From an uncultured Alkalilimnicola sp. (lineage in GTDB: Bacteria; Pseudomonadota; Gammaproteobacteria; Nitrococcales; AK92): a stretch of 64,000 nt of DNA. The notes under the pieces are model-generated. The model was not told the DNA's origin and ran no database searches. It was given only the letters and a program-made list of their open reading frames with translations. The position numbers and the translations under genes were made by a program. This document shows, piece by piece, positions 46,642 through 56,173 of the stretch (within the stretch, counting starts at the first letter, position 1; every line of letters starts with the position of its first letter). The DNA lies in contig CALGAN010000015.1 in the NCBI GenBank assembly GCA_937951875.1, forward strand, positions 1-64,000, given 5' to 3'.

Positions 46642-47514
46642 TTACGCGTAGTGATCGATCAGGCCACGGCCGCGACGGGGCAACGCCCCCTGCTCGGCCG
46701 CCGCCTGGTCGATCGCCGGCTCCGCGGCCCCGCCGACACCGGCGGCGGCCCGCTCGCCATCCTGATGTTGCCGCCAGCCCTGGGAGACGTTGACGTCCAC
46801 CATGGTGAAGCCGCTGTCGCCGAGCATGGCGCGCAGACGCTGGCTGTCGGCTTCCAGCACCTCGCGGGTGAGCGGATGCTGGGCGCTGATGGTGACACTG
46901 GCCTGATCGTCCTTGATCGACAAGGAAATCTCCAGCGGCCCGAGCTCGGCCGGCTCCAGCTGGATGCGCGCCTGCTGCACATCCTGCCGCACCAGCCAGG
47001 TCAAGCGCTCGCCCAGCGCTTGCGAGAAATCCGGATGCTGCACCGGCGTCCGCAGCGTGAACTCCGGCACATCGCCCCGCAGCTCGCGATTTTCGGCGGC
47101 ACGCGCGCCGGCATTCTGCAGCAGCGCCGCCATGCCGTCGCCGGCGGTCGGCTCGATCGTGACCGCCGCCTCCTCCCCGGCCGCGAACGACGCCGCCTCC
47201 TGGCGGCCGGCGTCGATCAGCGCGCCCAGCAAAGCCAACGGGTCCTGACCCGCCTCGCCCGCGGCCGCGGCCAGCTCGGCCAGCTCGGCCAGCTCGGCCG
47301 GCGCGGTCGCCGGCGCCGCCAGCGGCATCAGATTGAACGCATGCCGTTCGAGCCAGGCCAGCAGATCCTCGGGGGACAGCGTCTGCGCCTCGTCCGGCAA
47401 CAGTCCCCGCAACGTCTGCAGGAAATCGCCGGACCCGCCGCTCTTGACGCCGTCGCCGGCGAGGGTATCGAGGGCCCCCTGCAGATTGGCTTGCAAGCCG
47501 GTACTGGCAATCAT
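46642..47514 (-). CDS. fliK: Flagellar hook-length control protein FliK
   Basis: 290 residues, short for the family. An Ala/Leu-rich ruler region (about 1-160) precedes the Flg_hook domain (about 165-250, RIQLEPAELGPLEISLSIKDDQASVTISA). Tail ends GRGLIDHYA. GGGAGCGAG precedes the ATG. A second FliK-like gene is at 25289. Confidence 0.92.
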   Translation of the reverse strand: MIASTGLQANLQGALDTLAGDGVKSGGSGDFLQTLRGLLPDEAQTLSPEDLLAWLERHAFNLMPLAAPATAPAELAELAELAAAAGEAGQDPLALLGALIDAGRQEAASFAAGEEAAVTIEPTAGDGMAALLQNAGARAAENRELRGDVPEFTLRTPVQHPDFSQALGERLTWLVRQDVQQARIQLEPAELGPLEISLSIKDDQASVTISAQHPLTREVLEADSQRLRAMLGDSGFTMVDVNVSQGWRQHQDGERAAAGVGGAAEPAIDQAAAEQGALPRRGRGLIDHYA

Positions 47515-47577
47515 CTCTCGCTCCCGTGGCGCTCTTCGTTTAGCGCCATCTTTGCAAGGAACGGGCCAGGCGCGCGT

Positions 47578-48021
47578 TCACTCCAGATCCGGGCCGCGCC
47601 GCCGCAGCGCCAGCTCGTCGGTCTGACGCTGGCCGCGGCGCTCGTCGGCGCGCTGCTCCTCCTGCCGATAGCGCTCCACCACCTTATCCATGGCGCGGGC
47701 GCGCCCCAGCTGCTCCATCCACACCAACCGCAGGCGCTCGGTGTCGGCCTCGACCTGCCGGATCACTTCCTGCTGATGGCGAATGGCGGCGTCGATCCGG
47801 GCGAGGAACGCGTTGTAGTCGCGCAGCCGAAACCCATCCATACCGGCGCTGCCGCTGGCGGTGCGCTGATTCAGGTAGTCCTCGCGAAACGCCGCGAGCT
47901 GCTCCAGGCGCTGGCGCTGCGCCGCGCTGCGGTCGCGCGCTTCGGCGTAGGCCTTGGCGGCGGCGTTGGCGCGCTCCTCGGCCAGTTTCTGCACGGGCAA
48001 CATGCGTTGCGAGCGGGTCAC
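47578..48021 (-). CDS. fliJ: Flagellar export chaperone FliJ
   Basis: 147 residues, an antiparallel coiled coil throughout (EERANAAAKAYAEARDRSAAQ, RHQQEVIRQVEADTERLR). It acts inside the FliI ring to couple ATP hydrolysis to export. Start at GTG 48021, seven bases after GGAGG. Confidence 0.9.
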   Translation of the reverse strand: MTRSQRMLPVQKLAEERANAAAKAYAEARDRSAAQRQRLEQLAAFREDYLNQRTASGSAGMDGFRLRDYNAFLARIDAAIRHQQEVIRQVEADTERLRLVWMEQLGRARAMDKVVERYRQEEQRADERRGQRQTDELALRRRGPDLE

Positions 48022-48107
48022 CCGTCCACCTCCGATTTAGTGCGAATATCGAATTGTACGGAAACGCCAATCCATCGCGCGCGGCCCCGGGGCGCCACGG
48101 TCGCCGG

Positions 48108-49460
48108 TCAACGGCCGAGCAGCTCGACCAGATCGTTCAGGCTCTCCTCGAAGCTCTTCTTTTCCGCAACGTCCTGGCGCAGGAAATTCCTCAGCAGCGG
48201 CTGCATGGCGATGGCCTCGTCGATGGCCGGATCCGAGCCCTTCTGATAGGCGCCGACGCTGATCAGATCCTGATTCTGGCGAAACAGCGAGTACAACTGC
48301 TTGAAACGCTGGACCAGCTTGCGGTGCGAGGGTTCGGTGATATTGATCATGGCGCGCGACACCGACTGCTCGATGTCGATCGCCGGATAATGGCCCTGGT
48401 CGGCCAGCGCCCGCGACAGCACGATGTGGCCGTCGAGAATACCGCGGGCGGCGTCGGCGATCGGGTCGTTCTGATCGTCGCCCTCGGCCAGCACCGTGTA
48501 GAAGGCGGTGATCGAGCCGCCGCCCTGCGGGCCGTTGCCGGCGCGCTCAACCAGCTTCGGCAGCTTGGCGAACACCGACGGCGGATAGCCCTTGGTGGTG
48601 GGCGGCTCGCCGATGGCCAGTCCGATTTCGCGCTGGGCCTGGGCGAAGCGGCTGAGCGAATCCATCAGCAGCAGCACCTGCTTGCCCTGGTCGCGGAAGT
48701 ACTCGGCGATGGCGGTGGCGAGCATGGCGCCATGCAGCCGCATCAGCGGCGATTCATCGGCCGGGGCGGCCACCACCACCGCGCGCTGCCGCCCCTCCTC
48801 GCCGAGAATGTCCTCGATGAACTCCTTGACCTCGCGGCCGCGCTCGCCGATCAGGCCCACCACCACCACATCGGCGTTGGTGTAGCGGGTCATCATGCCC
48901 AGCAGCACCGATTTACCGACGCCGGTGCCGGCGAACAGGCCCATGCGCTGGCCGCGGCCGACCGTGAGCAGGCCATTGATGGCCCGCACGCCGACGTCCA
49001 GCGGCGTGCGGATCGGCGCCCGCGCCAGTGGATTGATCGGCCGCCCGACCAGCGGAAGCGCCACTTCCGTCTCCAGCGGCCCGAGTCCGTCCAGCGGCCG
49101 GCCGGCGCCGTCCAGCACGCGCCCCAGCACGTTCGGACCGATCCGCACGGCCGAGGCGCCGGTCAGCGGCCTGACCCGGGCATTGGGGGTGAGGCCGTGC
49201 ATCTCGCCGCTCGGCATCAGGTACAGCCGCTCGCCGGAGAAGCCCACCACCTCGGCTTCCAGGCCCTGGCCGTCGACGGTCTCGATCCGGCAGCGGGCGC
49301 CGACCGGCGCGGTGCAGCCCTCGGCCTCCAACGTCAGGCCGACCATGCGGCGCAGCACCCCCTCGACCTCCAGCGCCGGCCGCCGCACCTTCTCCTGGCG
49401 GCGCTTGAGGCGGGCCAGCCATTCGCTGGCGCGCGAGCTGTCGGGCGCGTTCTCGCTCAT
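48108..49460 (-). CDS. fliI: Flagellar export ATPase FliI
   Basis: 450 residues related to F1-beta: Walker [13 protein letters not shown] near 175, Walker [18 protein letters not shown] near 260. It forms the export ATPase hexamer. Two bases downstream of fliH; an 86-base gap to fliJ without a gene. Confidence 0.97.
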   Translation of the reverse strand: MSENAPDSSRASEWLARLKRRQEKVRRPALEVEGVLRRMVGLTLEAEGCTAPVGARCRIETVDGQGLEAEVVGFSGERLYLMPSGEMHGLTPNARVRPLTGASAVRIGPNVLGRVLDGAGRPLDGLGPLETEVALPLVGRPINPLARAPIRTPLDVGVRAINGLLTVGRGQRMGLFAGTGVGKSVLLGMMTRYTNADVVVVGLIGERGREVKEFIEDILGEEGRQRAVVVAAPADESPLMRLHGAMLATAIAEYFRDQGKQVLLLMDSLSRFAQAQREIGLAIGEPPTTKGYPPSVFAKLPKLVERAGNGPQGGGSITAFYTVLAEGDDQNDPIADAARGILDGHIVLSRALADQGHYPAIDIEQSVSRAMINITEPSHRKLVQRFKQLYSLFRQNQDLISVGAYQKGSDPAIDEAIAMQPLLRNFLRQDVAEKKSFEESLNDLVELLGR

Positions 49461-49462
49461 GG

Positions 49463-50206
49463 CTACCCCGCCGCGTCCTCGGCGCGCTCGCCGCCCAGCA
49501 GATCGCGGGCGAGCGCCGCCAGCCGCCGCTCCAGCGTGGCGTCGATATGGCTGCTGGAGGTCAGCACCCGGCAGCCGCCGCGGCTGAGCGTGGGATCCTC
49601 CACCAGCTGCCAGGCCGGCGCCTCACCCTCCCCCAGTGTCTCGCGCAGGAAACGGGCGTCGTCCGGATGCACATGGACCTTCACCTCGCGCGCGCCGACC
49701 GGCAGCAGCGCCACGGCCTCCCGCACGCAGGCCAGGATCTCGCCCGGCTGGGTCTGCAGCTCGCGGCGGATGATCTGGCTGGCCAGCAGCATGGTCATGC
49801 GCACCAGCTCGTCCTCGACCGCGTCATCAAGTTCGCGCAGCGGCGCCGCCAGGGTATCGAGCATGCGCTTGAAGCGCGCCGCCAGCTCCCGTCCTTCCCG
49901 CTGCGCCTCGGCCTGGCCGTCGCGGCGGCCGGCCTCCACGCCTTCGGCATGGCCGGCGGCGAAACCTTCCTGGTGACCAGCGGCGAAGCCCTCCTGCTTG
50001 CCGAGGGCGAAGCCCTCGTCGTAGGCGCGCTGCTGCAGCGCTTCGATCTCCGCCACGCTCGGAACCGGAGGCGCTTCCTCGACGGGCTGCGCCACCGGTT
50101 CCTCGACCGCCGGCGCGGGCGCCGGCCGCGGCTCGTCCACCGACGGCAGCTCCCAGCGGCTGAACGCCTCGCCTTCTACGCCGCGAATGATCTTCTGAAT
50201 GGCCAT
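49463..50206 (-). CDS. fliH: Flagellar export regulator FliH
   Basis: 247 residues. The central stretch (about 60-95) has the GxxxG-type repeats typical of FliH ([20 protein letters not shown]), and the C-terminal half matches the V-ATPase E-subunit-like domain that binds FliI. Start shares one base with the fliG stop. Confidence 0.95.
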   Translation of the reverse strand: MAIQKIIRGVEGEAFSRWELPSVDEPRPAPAPAVEEPVAQPVEEAPPVPSVAEIEALQQRAYDEGFALGKQEGFAAGHQEGFAAGHAEGVEAGRRDGQAEAQREGRELAARFKRMLDTLAAPLRELDDAVEDELVRMTMLLASQIIRRELQTQPGEILACVREAVALLPVGAREVKVHVHPDDARFLRETLGEGEAPAWQLVEDPTLSRGGCRVLTSSSHIDATLERRLAALARDLLGGERAEDAAG

Positions 50207-51222
50207 CAGATGTAGGCCTCACCCGCGCCGCCCAGCGCCAGCTGACCGGCATCGGCCAAGCGCTTGGCGATATTGAGAATTTCCTTCTGCGCCGCCTCGA
50301 CATCCGAGAGCCGCACCGGCCCCTTGGCCTGCAGGTCGTCGGCGAGCATTTCGGCGGCGCGCCTGGAGAGGTTCTTGAAGATCTTCTGCCGCAGCTGATC
50401 GTCGGCACCCTTGAGGGCGACCACCAGCATGTCGCCGCTGACTTCGCGCAGCAGCAGCTGGATGCCGCGGTCGTCGACGTCCTTGAGGTCGTCGAACACG
50501 AACATGAGATCCTGGATCTTCTGCGACAGATCGGCGTCGACCTCGGCGATCTGCTCCATGATCCGCGACTCCACGCTGGAGTCGAGGTAATTGAGGATGC
50601 TGGCCGCGGCCTGCGGTCCGCCCAGCGACGAGGACTTGAGCCGCTGCTGGCCGGAGAACTGGCGCTCCATGATCTCGTCCAGCTCCTGCAGGGCAGCCGG
50701 CTGCACGCCCTCCAGCGTGGCGATGCGCATGACGATGTCATGGCGTATCCGCTCGGGCAGCTCGTTGAGCACCTGCGCGGCCTGGTCGGGATCGAGATAG
50801 GACAGCACGATGGCGATGATCTGCGGATGCTCCAGGCGGATCATCTCCGCGATGGTGCGGCCGTCCATCCACTTCAGCTGCTCCAGGCCGCGGTTGGTGC
50901 CGCCCATCACGATGCGGTCGATGATGGTATTGGCCTTGTCCTCGCCCAGCGCCTTGATCAGCACCTTGCGGATGTATTCGGTGTTGCCCACGCCCAGGCC
51001 CGTCTGCTCGGAGACGGTGGCGACGAACTGCTGGACCACGCTGGTGACCTGCTCGCGGCTGATGTTCTTCAGCGCGGTCATGGCGGTGCCGATCTTGTGC
51101 ACCTCCTTGGGCCCGAGATGGCGGAGAATGGACGCCGCCTCATCCTCGCCCAAGCTCATGAGGAAGATCGCGGCGCGGTCGGCGCCGGTCAGTTTGCCGC
51201 TTTGCCTGCTCTTCTCACTCAT
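50206..51222 (-). CDS. fliG: Flagellar motor switch protein FliG
   Basis: 338 residues with three armadillo-like domains: the N-terminal part binds FliF, the middle carries the EHPQ motif (MIRLEHPQIIAIVLSYL), and the C-terminal torque helix (KIFKNLSRRAAEMLADDLQAKGPVRLSDVE) contacts stators. Overlaps the fliF end by 8 bases. Confidence 0.97.
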   Translation of the reverse strand: MSEKSRQSGKLTGADRAAIFLMSLGEDEAASILRHLGPKEVHKIGTAMTALKNISREQVTSVVQQFVATVSEQTGLGVGNTEYIRKVLIKALGEDKANTIIDRIVMGGTNRGLEQLKWMDGRTIAEMIRLEHPQIIAIVLSYLDPDQAAQVLNELPERIRHDIVMRIATLEGVQPAALQELDEIMERQFSGQQRLKSSSLGGPQAAASILNYLDSSVESRIMEQIAEVDADLSQKIQDLMFVFDDLKDVDDRGIQLLLREVSGDMLVVALKGADDQLRQKIFKNLSRRAAEMLADDLQAKGPVRLSDVEAAQKEILNIAKRLADAGQLALGGAGEAYI

Positions 51223-52945
51223 CTTCGGACAACCAGCTCTTCACCACGTTGGCCGCCACGGTCGGATCCTGGTTCACCACCTGCCGCGCCATCATCAGCG
51301 CTTCCTCATACGAGCTCGACGTCAGCCCCAGCAGCTGCGGTTGCTGCTCGACCGGGAGCGGCTCCTGCTCCGGTGCCGCCAGCTGCGGCGTCTCCTCGCC
51401 GCCCTCGAGCAGCGGCTGCTCGGTCTGCTCCTCCTGCTGCGCCGGCTGCTCCTCCTTCTGCGCCGGCTTGTCGCCGCCCAGCAGGGTGCGAACGATGGGC
51501 GCGATCACCTTCAGCACCAGGACCAGGGCGACCAGGGTAGCCAGCGCCAATTTGCCGACTTCCCACGCCTGCGGCTGCTCGTACCACGGCACCCTCGGAC
51601 CGTCCAGACCGTCGCCCTGGAAGGCGGCGTTCATGACGCTGATGCTGTCGCCGCGGCGCGGGTCGAAGCCCACCGCCTCGCGCACCAGAGCGGTGATCTG
51701 ATCCAGCTCGACCTGGGACAGCGGCTCACGCGTGACATTGCCGTCGGCGTCGACCACGGTTTTCTGATCGACCAGCACCGCCACCGACAAGCGCTCGATG
51801 GTGCCGACCGGCGCCTTGGTATGGCGAACCGTCTTGGTGACCTCGAAGTTGCGCGTGGCGCTGCTGCTTTCCTTGGTGACCACCGGCTCGCGGTACAGCT
51901 GATCCGGCGAGGTCTGGCCGGGCGCCAGGGTGCCGGCCTGCGGCGGCTGGTTGGTGAGGGCGCCGGGAACGCCGCGCGCCATGTCGTCCTCGCGCGTGCG
52001 CTCCTCGTTGAGCTGCTCGCTGCGCAGCGCCGTGCCGTTGGGATCGTACAGCTCCTGGGTGCTTTCCTCGTGCGCGAAGTTGACCCGCGCGCTGACCTGG
52101 GCCCGTACCCGGCCGGCGCCGACCACCGGCGCCAGCAGATTCTCGATGCGCCGCACATAAGCCTCTTCCAGGGCCTGCCGGTACTCGAGCTGGGCGGCGG
52201 TGGCATCCGCCATCGTGCTGTCTTCCTTGCGCGTCAGCAGCCGGCCGCGCTGGTCGACCACGGTGACGTTCTCGTGGGTGAGCTCCGGCACGCTGCTGGC
52301 GACCATGTGCACGATAGCCGCCACCTGCCCCTCGGTCAGGCCGCGGCCCGACGCCAGGGTCACCACCACCGAGGCGGTCGGCACATTGCGCTCGCGGATG
52401 AACACCGACTGCTTGGGCACCGCCAGGTGCACGCGCGCGCTCTCCACCCCGTGGAGAGTGGCGATCGAGCGCGCCAGCTCGGTCTCCAGCGCCCGCTGGA
52501 AGCGAGCGTTCTCCATGAACTGGCTGGTACCGAAGCCCTGCTCTTTCTGCAGTGCCTCGAAGCCGGCGGCGCCAGTGCCCTTGGGCAGGCCCTGGCTGGC
52601 CATCTGCAACCGCACGCGGGCCAGATCCTTGGCCGGCACCCGGATCGTGCCGCCGGTGTCGTCGAGCTTGTACGCCACCCCTGCCGCCTGCAGCGCCTCG
52701 ACCACGGCGGCGGCGTCCTGCTCCGACAGCTTGCTGTAGAGGGGACGGTACTCGGGCTCCTGCGCCCACAGGAACAGCAGCACACCGACCGCGACCGACG
52801 CCACCAGCCCCGCCACCAAGCCGAGCTTGCGCAGCGTCTGCGGATCCAGCCGCGACTTGAGCTGAGCCAGCAGCGGCAGCTTGCCCTCGCCGCCGGCGTT
52901 GCCGTCGTCGTTGGTGGTAGTCAGTGAATTCGCCGCGTCGGCCAT
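51215..52945 (-). CDS. fliF: Flagellar MS-ring protein FliF
   Basis: 576 residues: membrane helices near 43-62 and 450-470, periplasmic ring-building domains between (YRPLYSKLSEQDAAAVVEAL; SARVHLAVPKQSVFIRE), and a C-terminal FliG-binding peptide (ANVVKSWLSEDE). It is the first structure in flagellar assembly. Confidence 0.97.
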   Translation of the reverse strand: MADAANSLTTTNDDGNAGGEGKLPLLAQLKSRLDPQTLRKLGLVAGLVASVAVGVLLFLWAQEPEYRPLYSKLSEQDAAAVVEALQAAGVAYKLDDTGGTIRVPAKDLARVRLQMASQGLPKGTGAAGFEALQKEQGFGTSQFMENARFQRALETELARSIATLHGVESARVHLAVPKQSVFIRERNVPTASVVVTLASGRGLTEGQVAAIVHMVASSVPELTHENVTVVDQRGRLLTRKEDSTMADATAAQLEYRQALEEAYVRRIENLLAPVVGAGRVRAQVSARVNFAHEESTQELYDPNGTALRSEQLNEERTREDDMARGVPGALTNQPPQAGTLAPGQTSPDQLYREPVVTKESSSATRNFEVTKTVRHTKAPVGTIERLSVAVLVDQKTVVDADGNVTREPLSQVELDQITALVREAVGFDPRRGDSISVMNAAFQGDGLDGPRVPWYEQPQAWEVGKLALATLVALVLVLKVIAPIVRTLLGGDKPAQKEEQPAQQEEQTEQPLLEGGEETPQLAAPEQEPLPVEQQPQLLGLTSSSYEEALMMARQVVNQDPTVAANVVKSWLSEDE

Positions 52946-52970
52946 CTCTCAACCTCTGCCTGGGCGCCGG

Positions 52971-53294
52971 CTAGATCTGCATCCGGGAGATTTCCTGATA
53001 GGCCTCGAGCAAGCGATTGCGCACCTGCTTGACGGCCTCGAACCCCACCCGCGCCTTCTGCATCGCCACCATCACCTCGGTCAGCGACACATCCTCGCCG
53101 CGCAGGAAGGCGTCGGCTTTCTGACCGGATTCGTTCTGCATGCGGTTGACGCTGACCACGGCGTCCTTGAGCACATCGGCGAAACTGGGCGCGGGTACGG
53201 CCTCGGCTTCCGGCTTGACGGTCGGCGCGGCGCTGGCCTGGGCCGCCATCGCCCGCATCTGCGCCAGCAGCTGGTTCATCTGATACGTGTTCAT
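52971..53294 (-). CDS. fliE: Flagellar hook-basal body adaptor FliE
   Basis: 107 residues: variable N-terminus, then SFADVLKDAVVSVNRMQNESG and the conserved VMVAMQKARVGFEAVKQVRNRLLEAYQEI tail. It joins MS ring and rod. First gene after a strong sigma-54 site; heads the fliE-fliJ block. Confidence 0.96.
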   Translation of the reverse strand: MNTYQMNQLLAQMRAMAAQASAAPTVKPEAEAVPAPSFADVLKDAVVSVNRMQNESGQKADAFLRGEDVSLTEVMVAMQKARVGFEAVKQVRNRLLEAYQEISRMQI

Positions 53295-53328
53295 CGCCTG
53301 CCTCGCATAGCGTTGCTGGCGATGCCCT

Positions 53329-53346
53329 ATGCAGATTCCGGGCCAA
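53329..53346 (-). promoter_or_regulatory. Sigma-54 promoter of fliE
   Basis: Minus strand: TTGGCCCG, four bases, CTGCAT, with the GG-N10-GC spacing required by sigma-54. The minus-12 lies about 35 bases before the fliE ATG. FleQ is encoded just upstream. Confidence 0.75.
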
Positions 53347-53411
53347 GCCTCGCAAATGGCGCGAACGCGTGGCGGCGGGCGGCGTGGCGCGCTTTTCCGA
53401 CGGCACCGGCG

Positions 53412-54962
53412 TCAAGCTTCCGTCGCTTCGTCCTCGAAACGCTGGATGCCGTATTTGCGCAGCTTCTCGACCAGGGTGGTACGGCGCAGCCCCAGCAGCT
53501 TGGCGGCCTGCGCCACCACGCCGCCGGCTTCGTCCAGCGCCTGGCGGATCAGTCCCACTTCCAGCTCGGCGAGGAATTCCTTGAGATCGATGCCGCCATT
53601 GCGCCAATCGACCGACGGCAAGGCGAAGCCCGGCTTGGCCACGGCGACCGGCGCCGGCGTGAATACCGCTTGCGGCTCGGGCTCGCGCGCCACCGCCGGC
53701 TCGGCGGCAACCGCCGCGAGCGCGGCCCGCGGCGGTTCGGGCTCCGGCTCGTGTTCAGGCTCGGGCTCGATCAGCGCGGTCGCCAACTGCACCGGCAGCG
53801 TCAAAGAATCGGCTTCGACCAGTCCCTGCGGGCGGAATTTCTCCGGCAGATCCTCCAGCTGCACCTCGCCGTACGGACAGAGGATTGCCAGCCGCTCGAC
53901 CAGGTTGGCCAGCTCGCGCACGTTGCCCGGCCAGTGGTATTGGCTCAGCGCCGACAGCGCCGCTGCCGAGAAACGCACCGCGCCGCGCCCGGATTCCTCG
54001 ATGCGCCGCACCAGCTCCTCCACAAGGACCGGAATGTCACCGGGGCGGTTACGCAGCGGCGGCAGCTCGATGGGGAACACGTTCAGCCGGTAGTAGAGAT
54101 CCTCGCGGAACAGCCCCTCGCTGATGCGGGCCTCGAGATTGCGGTGGGTGGCGGCGATGATGCGCACGTCCGCCTCGATGGTCCTGTTGCTGCCGACCCG
54201 CTCGAAGCAGCGCTCCTGCAGCACACGCAGCAGCTTGACCTGCATGTGCAGGCTCATGTCGCCGATCTCGTCCAGGAACAGGGTGCCACCCTGGGCCAGC
54301 TCGAAGCGGCCCTGGCGAGCGCTGATGGCGCCGGTGAACGCGCCCTTCTCGTGGCCGAACAGCTCGCTCTCCAGCAGATCGGCGGGAATGGCGCCGCAGT
54401 TGATCGGCACGAACGGCTTGCCGGCGCGCGCCGACAGCGCATGGATGTTGCGCGCCACCACCTCCTTGCCGGTGCCCGATTCGCCGAGGATCAACACATT
54501 GGCGTCGCTGGGCGCCACTTGGGCGATGAGCTTCTGCACGCGCTGCATCGCCACGCTCTGGCCCACCAGCCGCGGTAGGCCGGCGCGGCGCGGCGCGCGC
54601 TCGCGACTCTGGGAGTTGTGACTCAGGGCTTGCCGCAGCGCGGCCGACAACTGCGCCTGCTTCAGCGGCAACTGCAACGTGCCGAGCACGCTGGCGCTGG
54701 CGGTCGCCTGGTTGAGCCGCCCCACCCCGGGCGGCGCCAGCAGGAACACCGGCAGGTCCGGCGCCTGATCCCACAGCCTGGCCAGCGCCTTTTGCCACGG
54801 TCCTTCGACGTGCTCCGCCACGACCAGCGCCAGGGCCGCCTGCACGTTGGCGAACTCGGCCTGGAACGGCAGTACGCAGGCGTCATGATCGAGAAAACGC
54901 ACCACCGCCTCGATCCCCGCGGCACGTGCGGGATCGGAGTCGACAACCAGGACTTTGACCAA
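53412..54962 (-). CDS. fleQ: Sigma-54-dependent flagellar master activator FleQ (FlrA)
   Basis: 516 residues: a degenerate receiver-like domain (1-120, no phospho-acceptor Asp at the usual position), an AAA+ domain (about 140-370) with Walker [15 protein letters not shown] and Walker [10 protein letters not shown], a long Pro/Glu/Ala linker (about 400-465) and a Fis-type HTH ([17 protein letters not shown]). The receiver degeneracy and C-terminus match FleQ rather than FleR. I prefer TTG 54962 (MVKVLVVD), eight bases after GGGAG; GTG 54989 is also open. No fleS or fleR follows. Confidence 0.9.
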   Translation of the reverse strand: MVKVLVVDSDPARAAGIEAVVRFLDHDACVLPFQAEFANVQAALALVVAEHVEGPWQKALARLWDQAPDLPVFLLAPPGVGRLNQATASASVLGTLQLPLKQAQLSAALRQALSHNSQSRERAPRRAGLPRLVGQSVAMQRVQKLIAQVAPSDANVLILGESGTGKEVVARNIHALSARAGKPFVPINCGAIPADLLESELFGHEKGAFTGAISARQGRFELAQGGTLFLDEIGDMSLHMQVKLLRVLQERCFERVGSNRTIEADVRIIAATHRNLEARISEGLFREDLYYRLNVFPIELPPLRNRPGDIPVLVEELVRRIEESGRGAVRFSAAALSALSQYHWPGNVRELANLVERLAILCPYGEVQLEDLPEKFRPQGLVEADSLTLPVQLATALIEPEPEHEPEPEPPRAALAAVAAEPAVAREPEPQAVFTPAPVAVAKPGFALPSVDWRNGGIDLKEFLAELEVGLIRQALDEAGGVVAQAAKLLGLRRTTLVEKLRKYGIQRFEDEATEA

Positions 54963-55054
54963 CGCAGAGTCTCCCAAGCGGGCTCGCACTGCTTCGGACG
55001 TCCTGTCCTGGCCACAGCTATTGTTGTGGCAAGCCCACAGTTTGTTGTTATCCT

Positions 55055-55068
55055 GTCAAGAAACCGAC
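55055..55068. promoter_or_regulatory. FleQ-box-like site 1 upstream of fleQ
   Basis: GTCAAGAAACCGAC resembles the Pseudomonas FleQ site GTCAATAAATTGAC (11 of 14 positions). It lies 93 bases before the proposed fleQ start. Confidence 0.5.
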
Positions 55069-55077
55069 GGTACCCAA

Positions 55078-55087
55078 GGGTTAACCC
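55078..55087. promoter_or_regulatory. Perfect palindrome GGGTTAACCC between the FleQ-like sites
   Basis: A ten-base self-complementary sequence lying between two FleQ-box-like elements in the fleQ control region (54963-55244). Role unknown. Confidence 0.35.
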
Positions 55088-55122
55088 TAAGTCAACCGCG
55101 ATCGGGTCCAATACCGATCCAA

Positions 55123-55136
55123 GTCAAGAAATCGAC
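55123..55136. promoter_or_regulatory. FleQ-box-like site 2 upstream of fleQ
   Basis: GTCAAGAAATCGAC agrees with the FleQ consensus GTCAATAAATTGAC at 12 of 14 positions and is a direct repeat of site 1, 68 bases away (start to start). Confidence 0.55.
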
Positions 55137-55244
55137 ACTTTCCCGCTCGGACTTAAATGCGAAATGCGGCGGCCCCGCTGCGCGAGCGAAGGGTGCCGTT
55201 TCCGTCAGGTGTTCGCGGCGGAAACCGCCGCCGAGGATGCCGGC

Positions 55245-55784
55245 CTAGCCGCCGCGTCCGCGCCGGCTGGCGATGAAGCGGCGATGCTGGCGGAAAGCGA
55301 GCTTCTCCAGCTGCTCGACCACCCCTTCGGTCACGCCGTCGAGCTCGGTATGGACGCGCGTGCCGTCGCCCTCGGCGCTCAGGCGCTCGACCCGCACCGG
55401 CAAGCGCAGCGGGCGCGGCAGCGACTCGTGAAGGAACAGCTCCACCAGCAGCCGAGCGCCCGGCTGCGGCGGCTGATGGTCGATCCAGGCGAGCGTCCTG
55501 CCGGACAGCCAGATGGGATGGCGCGGCGGTAACGGGCGGGCTTGCGCCAGCAGCTCGCCGAGCAATTCAGCCATGAGCTGCAGGCGCGCCTCCAACACTT
55601 GCAGATGGCGCGCGGGCGGCGCGTCCTCTTCGCCGCCGCTTTCCAGCGGCGACTCAAGGCTGGCGAACTGCCGCAGCAGACGCTCGTTGTCGCGCGCCAG
55701 CCGGTCGGCCTCGACCTCGGCGAGCGGCCCGGCCAGCGCCCGCCAACTCATGGGTACCCGTTCGTGGTATTGCAGCTCGCTCAT
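55245..55784 (-). CDS. Atypical PilZ-domain-like flagellar protein
   Basis: 179 residues: an N-terminal helical part (to about 95) and a C-terminal beta domain (LLVELFLHESLPRPLRLPVRVERL, VHTELDGVTEGVVEQLEKLAFRQHRR) resembling PilZ. The c-di-GMP signature RxxxR-(D/N)xSxxG is not evident, so ligand binding may be lost, as in other noncanonical PilZ proteins. The start is the ATG at 55784 (MSELQYHERV). Lies between fliT and fleQ, suggesting a flagellar regulatory role. Confidence 0.65.
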   Translation of the reverse strand: MSELQYHERVPMSWRALAGPLAEVEADRLARDNERLLRQFASLESPLESGGEEDAPPARHLQVLEARLQLMAELLGELLAQARPLPPRHPIWLSGRTLAWIDHQPPQPGARLLVELFLHESLPRPLRLPVRVERLSAEGDGTRVHTELDGVTEGVVEQLEKLAFRQHRRFIASRRGRGG

Positions 55785-55841
55785 GGCAACCCGCACCGCG
55801 CGCCCTCTCGGGCCCATCCTCGATATCGGCAATCCGGACTT

Positions 55842-56162
55842 TCACCGGGAAAAGCGCCGGTAAGCATCCGTCGCCTTTTGCCCGGCACGTACGTCACGCA
55901 TCTGGCGAGCCGCCTCGTCCCGGCCCTGCTCCACCAACATGAGTAGTTCCTGGTCGATGTCCAGCACTCTGCGCACGCAGTCGACAACGGTCGGCGCGTG
56001 CTCCTTTGGAACCGGCTGCGCAAACAGCTCCCGCGCCAACTGCTGGCGCCGCTGCTCGCGCTCGGCCAGCGTCGGCCAGTCTTTGGCCCGCGCCAGCTGG
56101 AGCATTTCCTCCGTCAGCGCCAGCAGCTGCTGCGCCAACTGGGCCTGGTTCTCAAGGGGCAT
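55842..56162 (-). CDS. fliT: FliT-like flagellar chaperone
   Basis: 106 residues, all-helical, with QQLLALTEEMLQLARAKDWPTLAEREQRRQQL at the N-terminus, typical of FliT-family proteins that bind FliD. Eleven bases after fliS. Sequence conservation in this family is low, so the name rests partly on position. Confidence 0.78.
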   Translation of the reverse strand: MPLENQAQLAQQLLALTEEMLQLARAKDWPTLAEREQRRQQLARELFAQPVPKEHAPTVVDCVRRVLDIDQELLMLVEQGRDEAARQMRDVRAGQKATDAYRRFSR

Positions 56163-56173
56163 GGTTCATCGGT

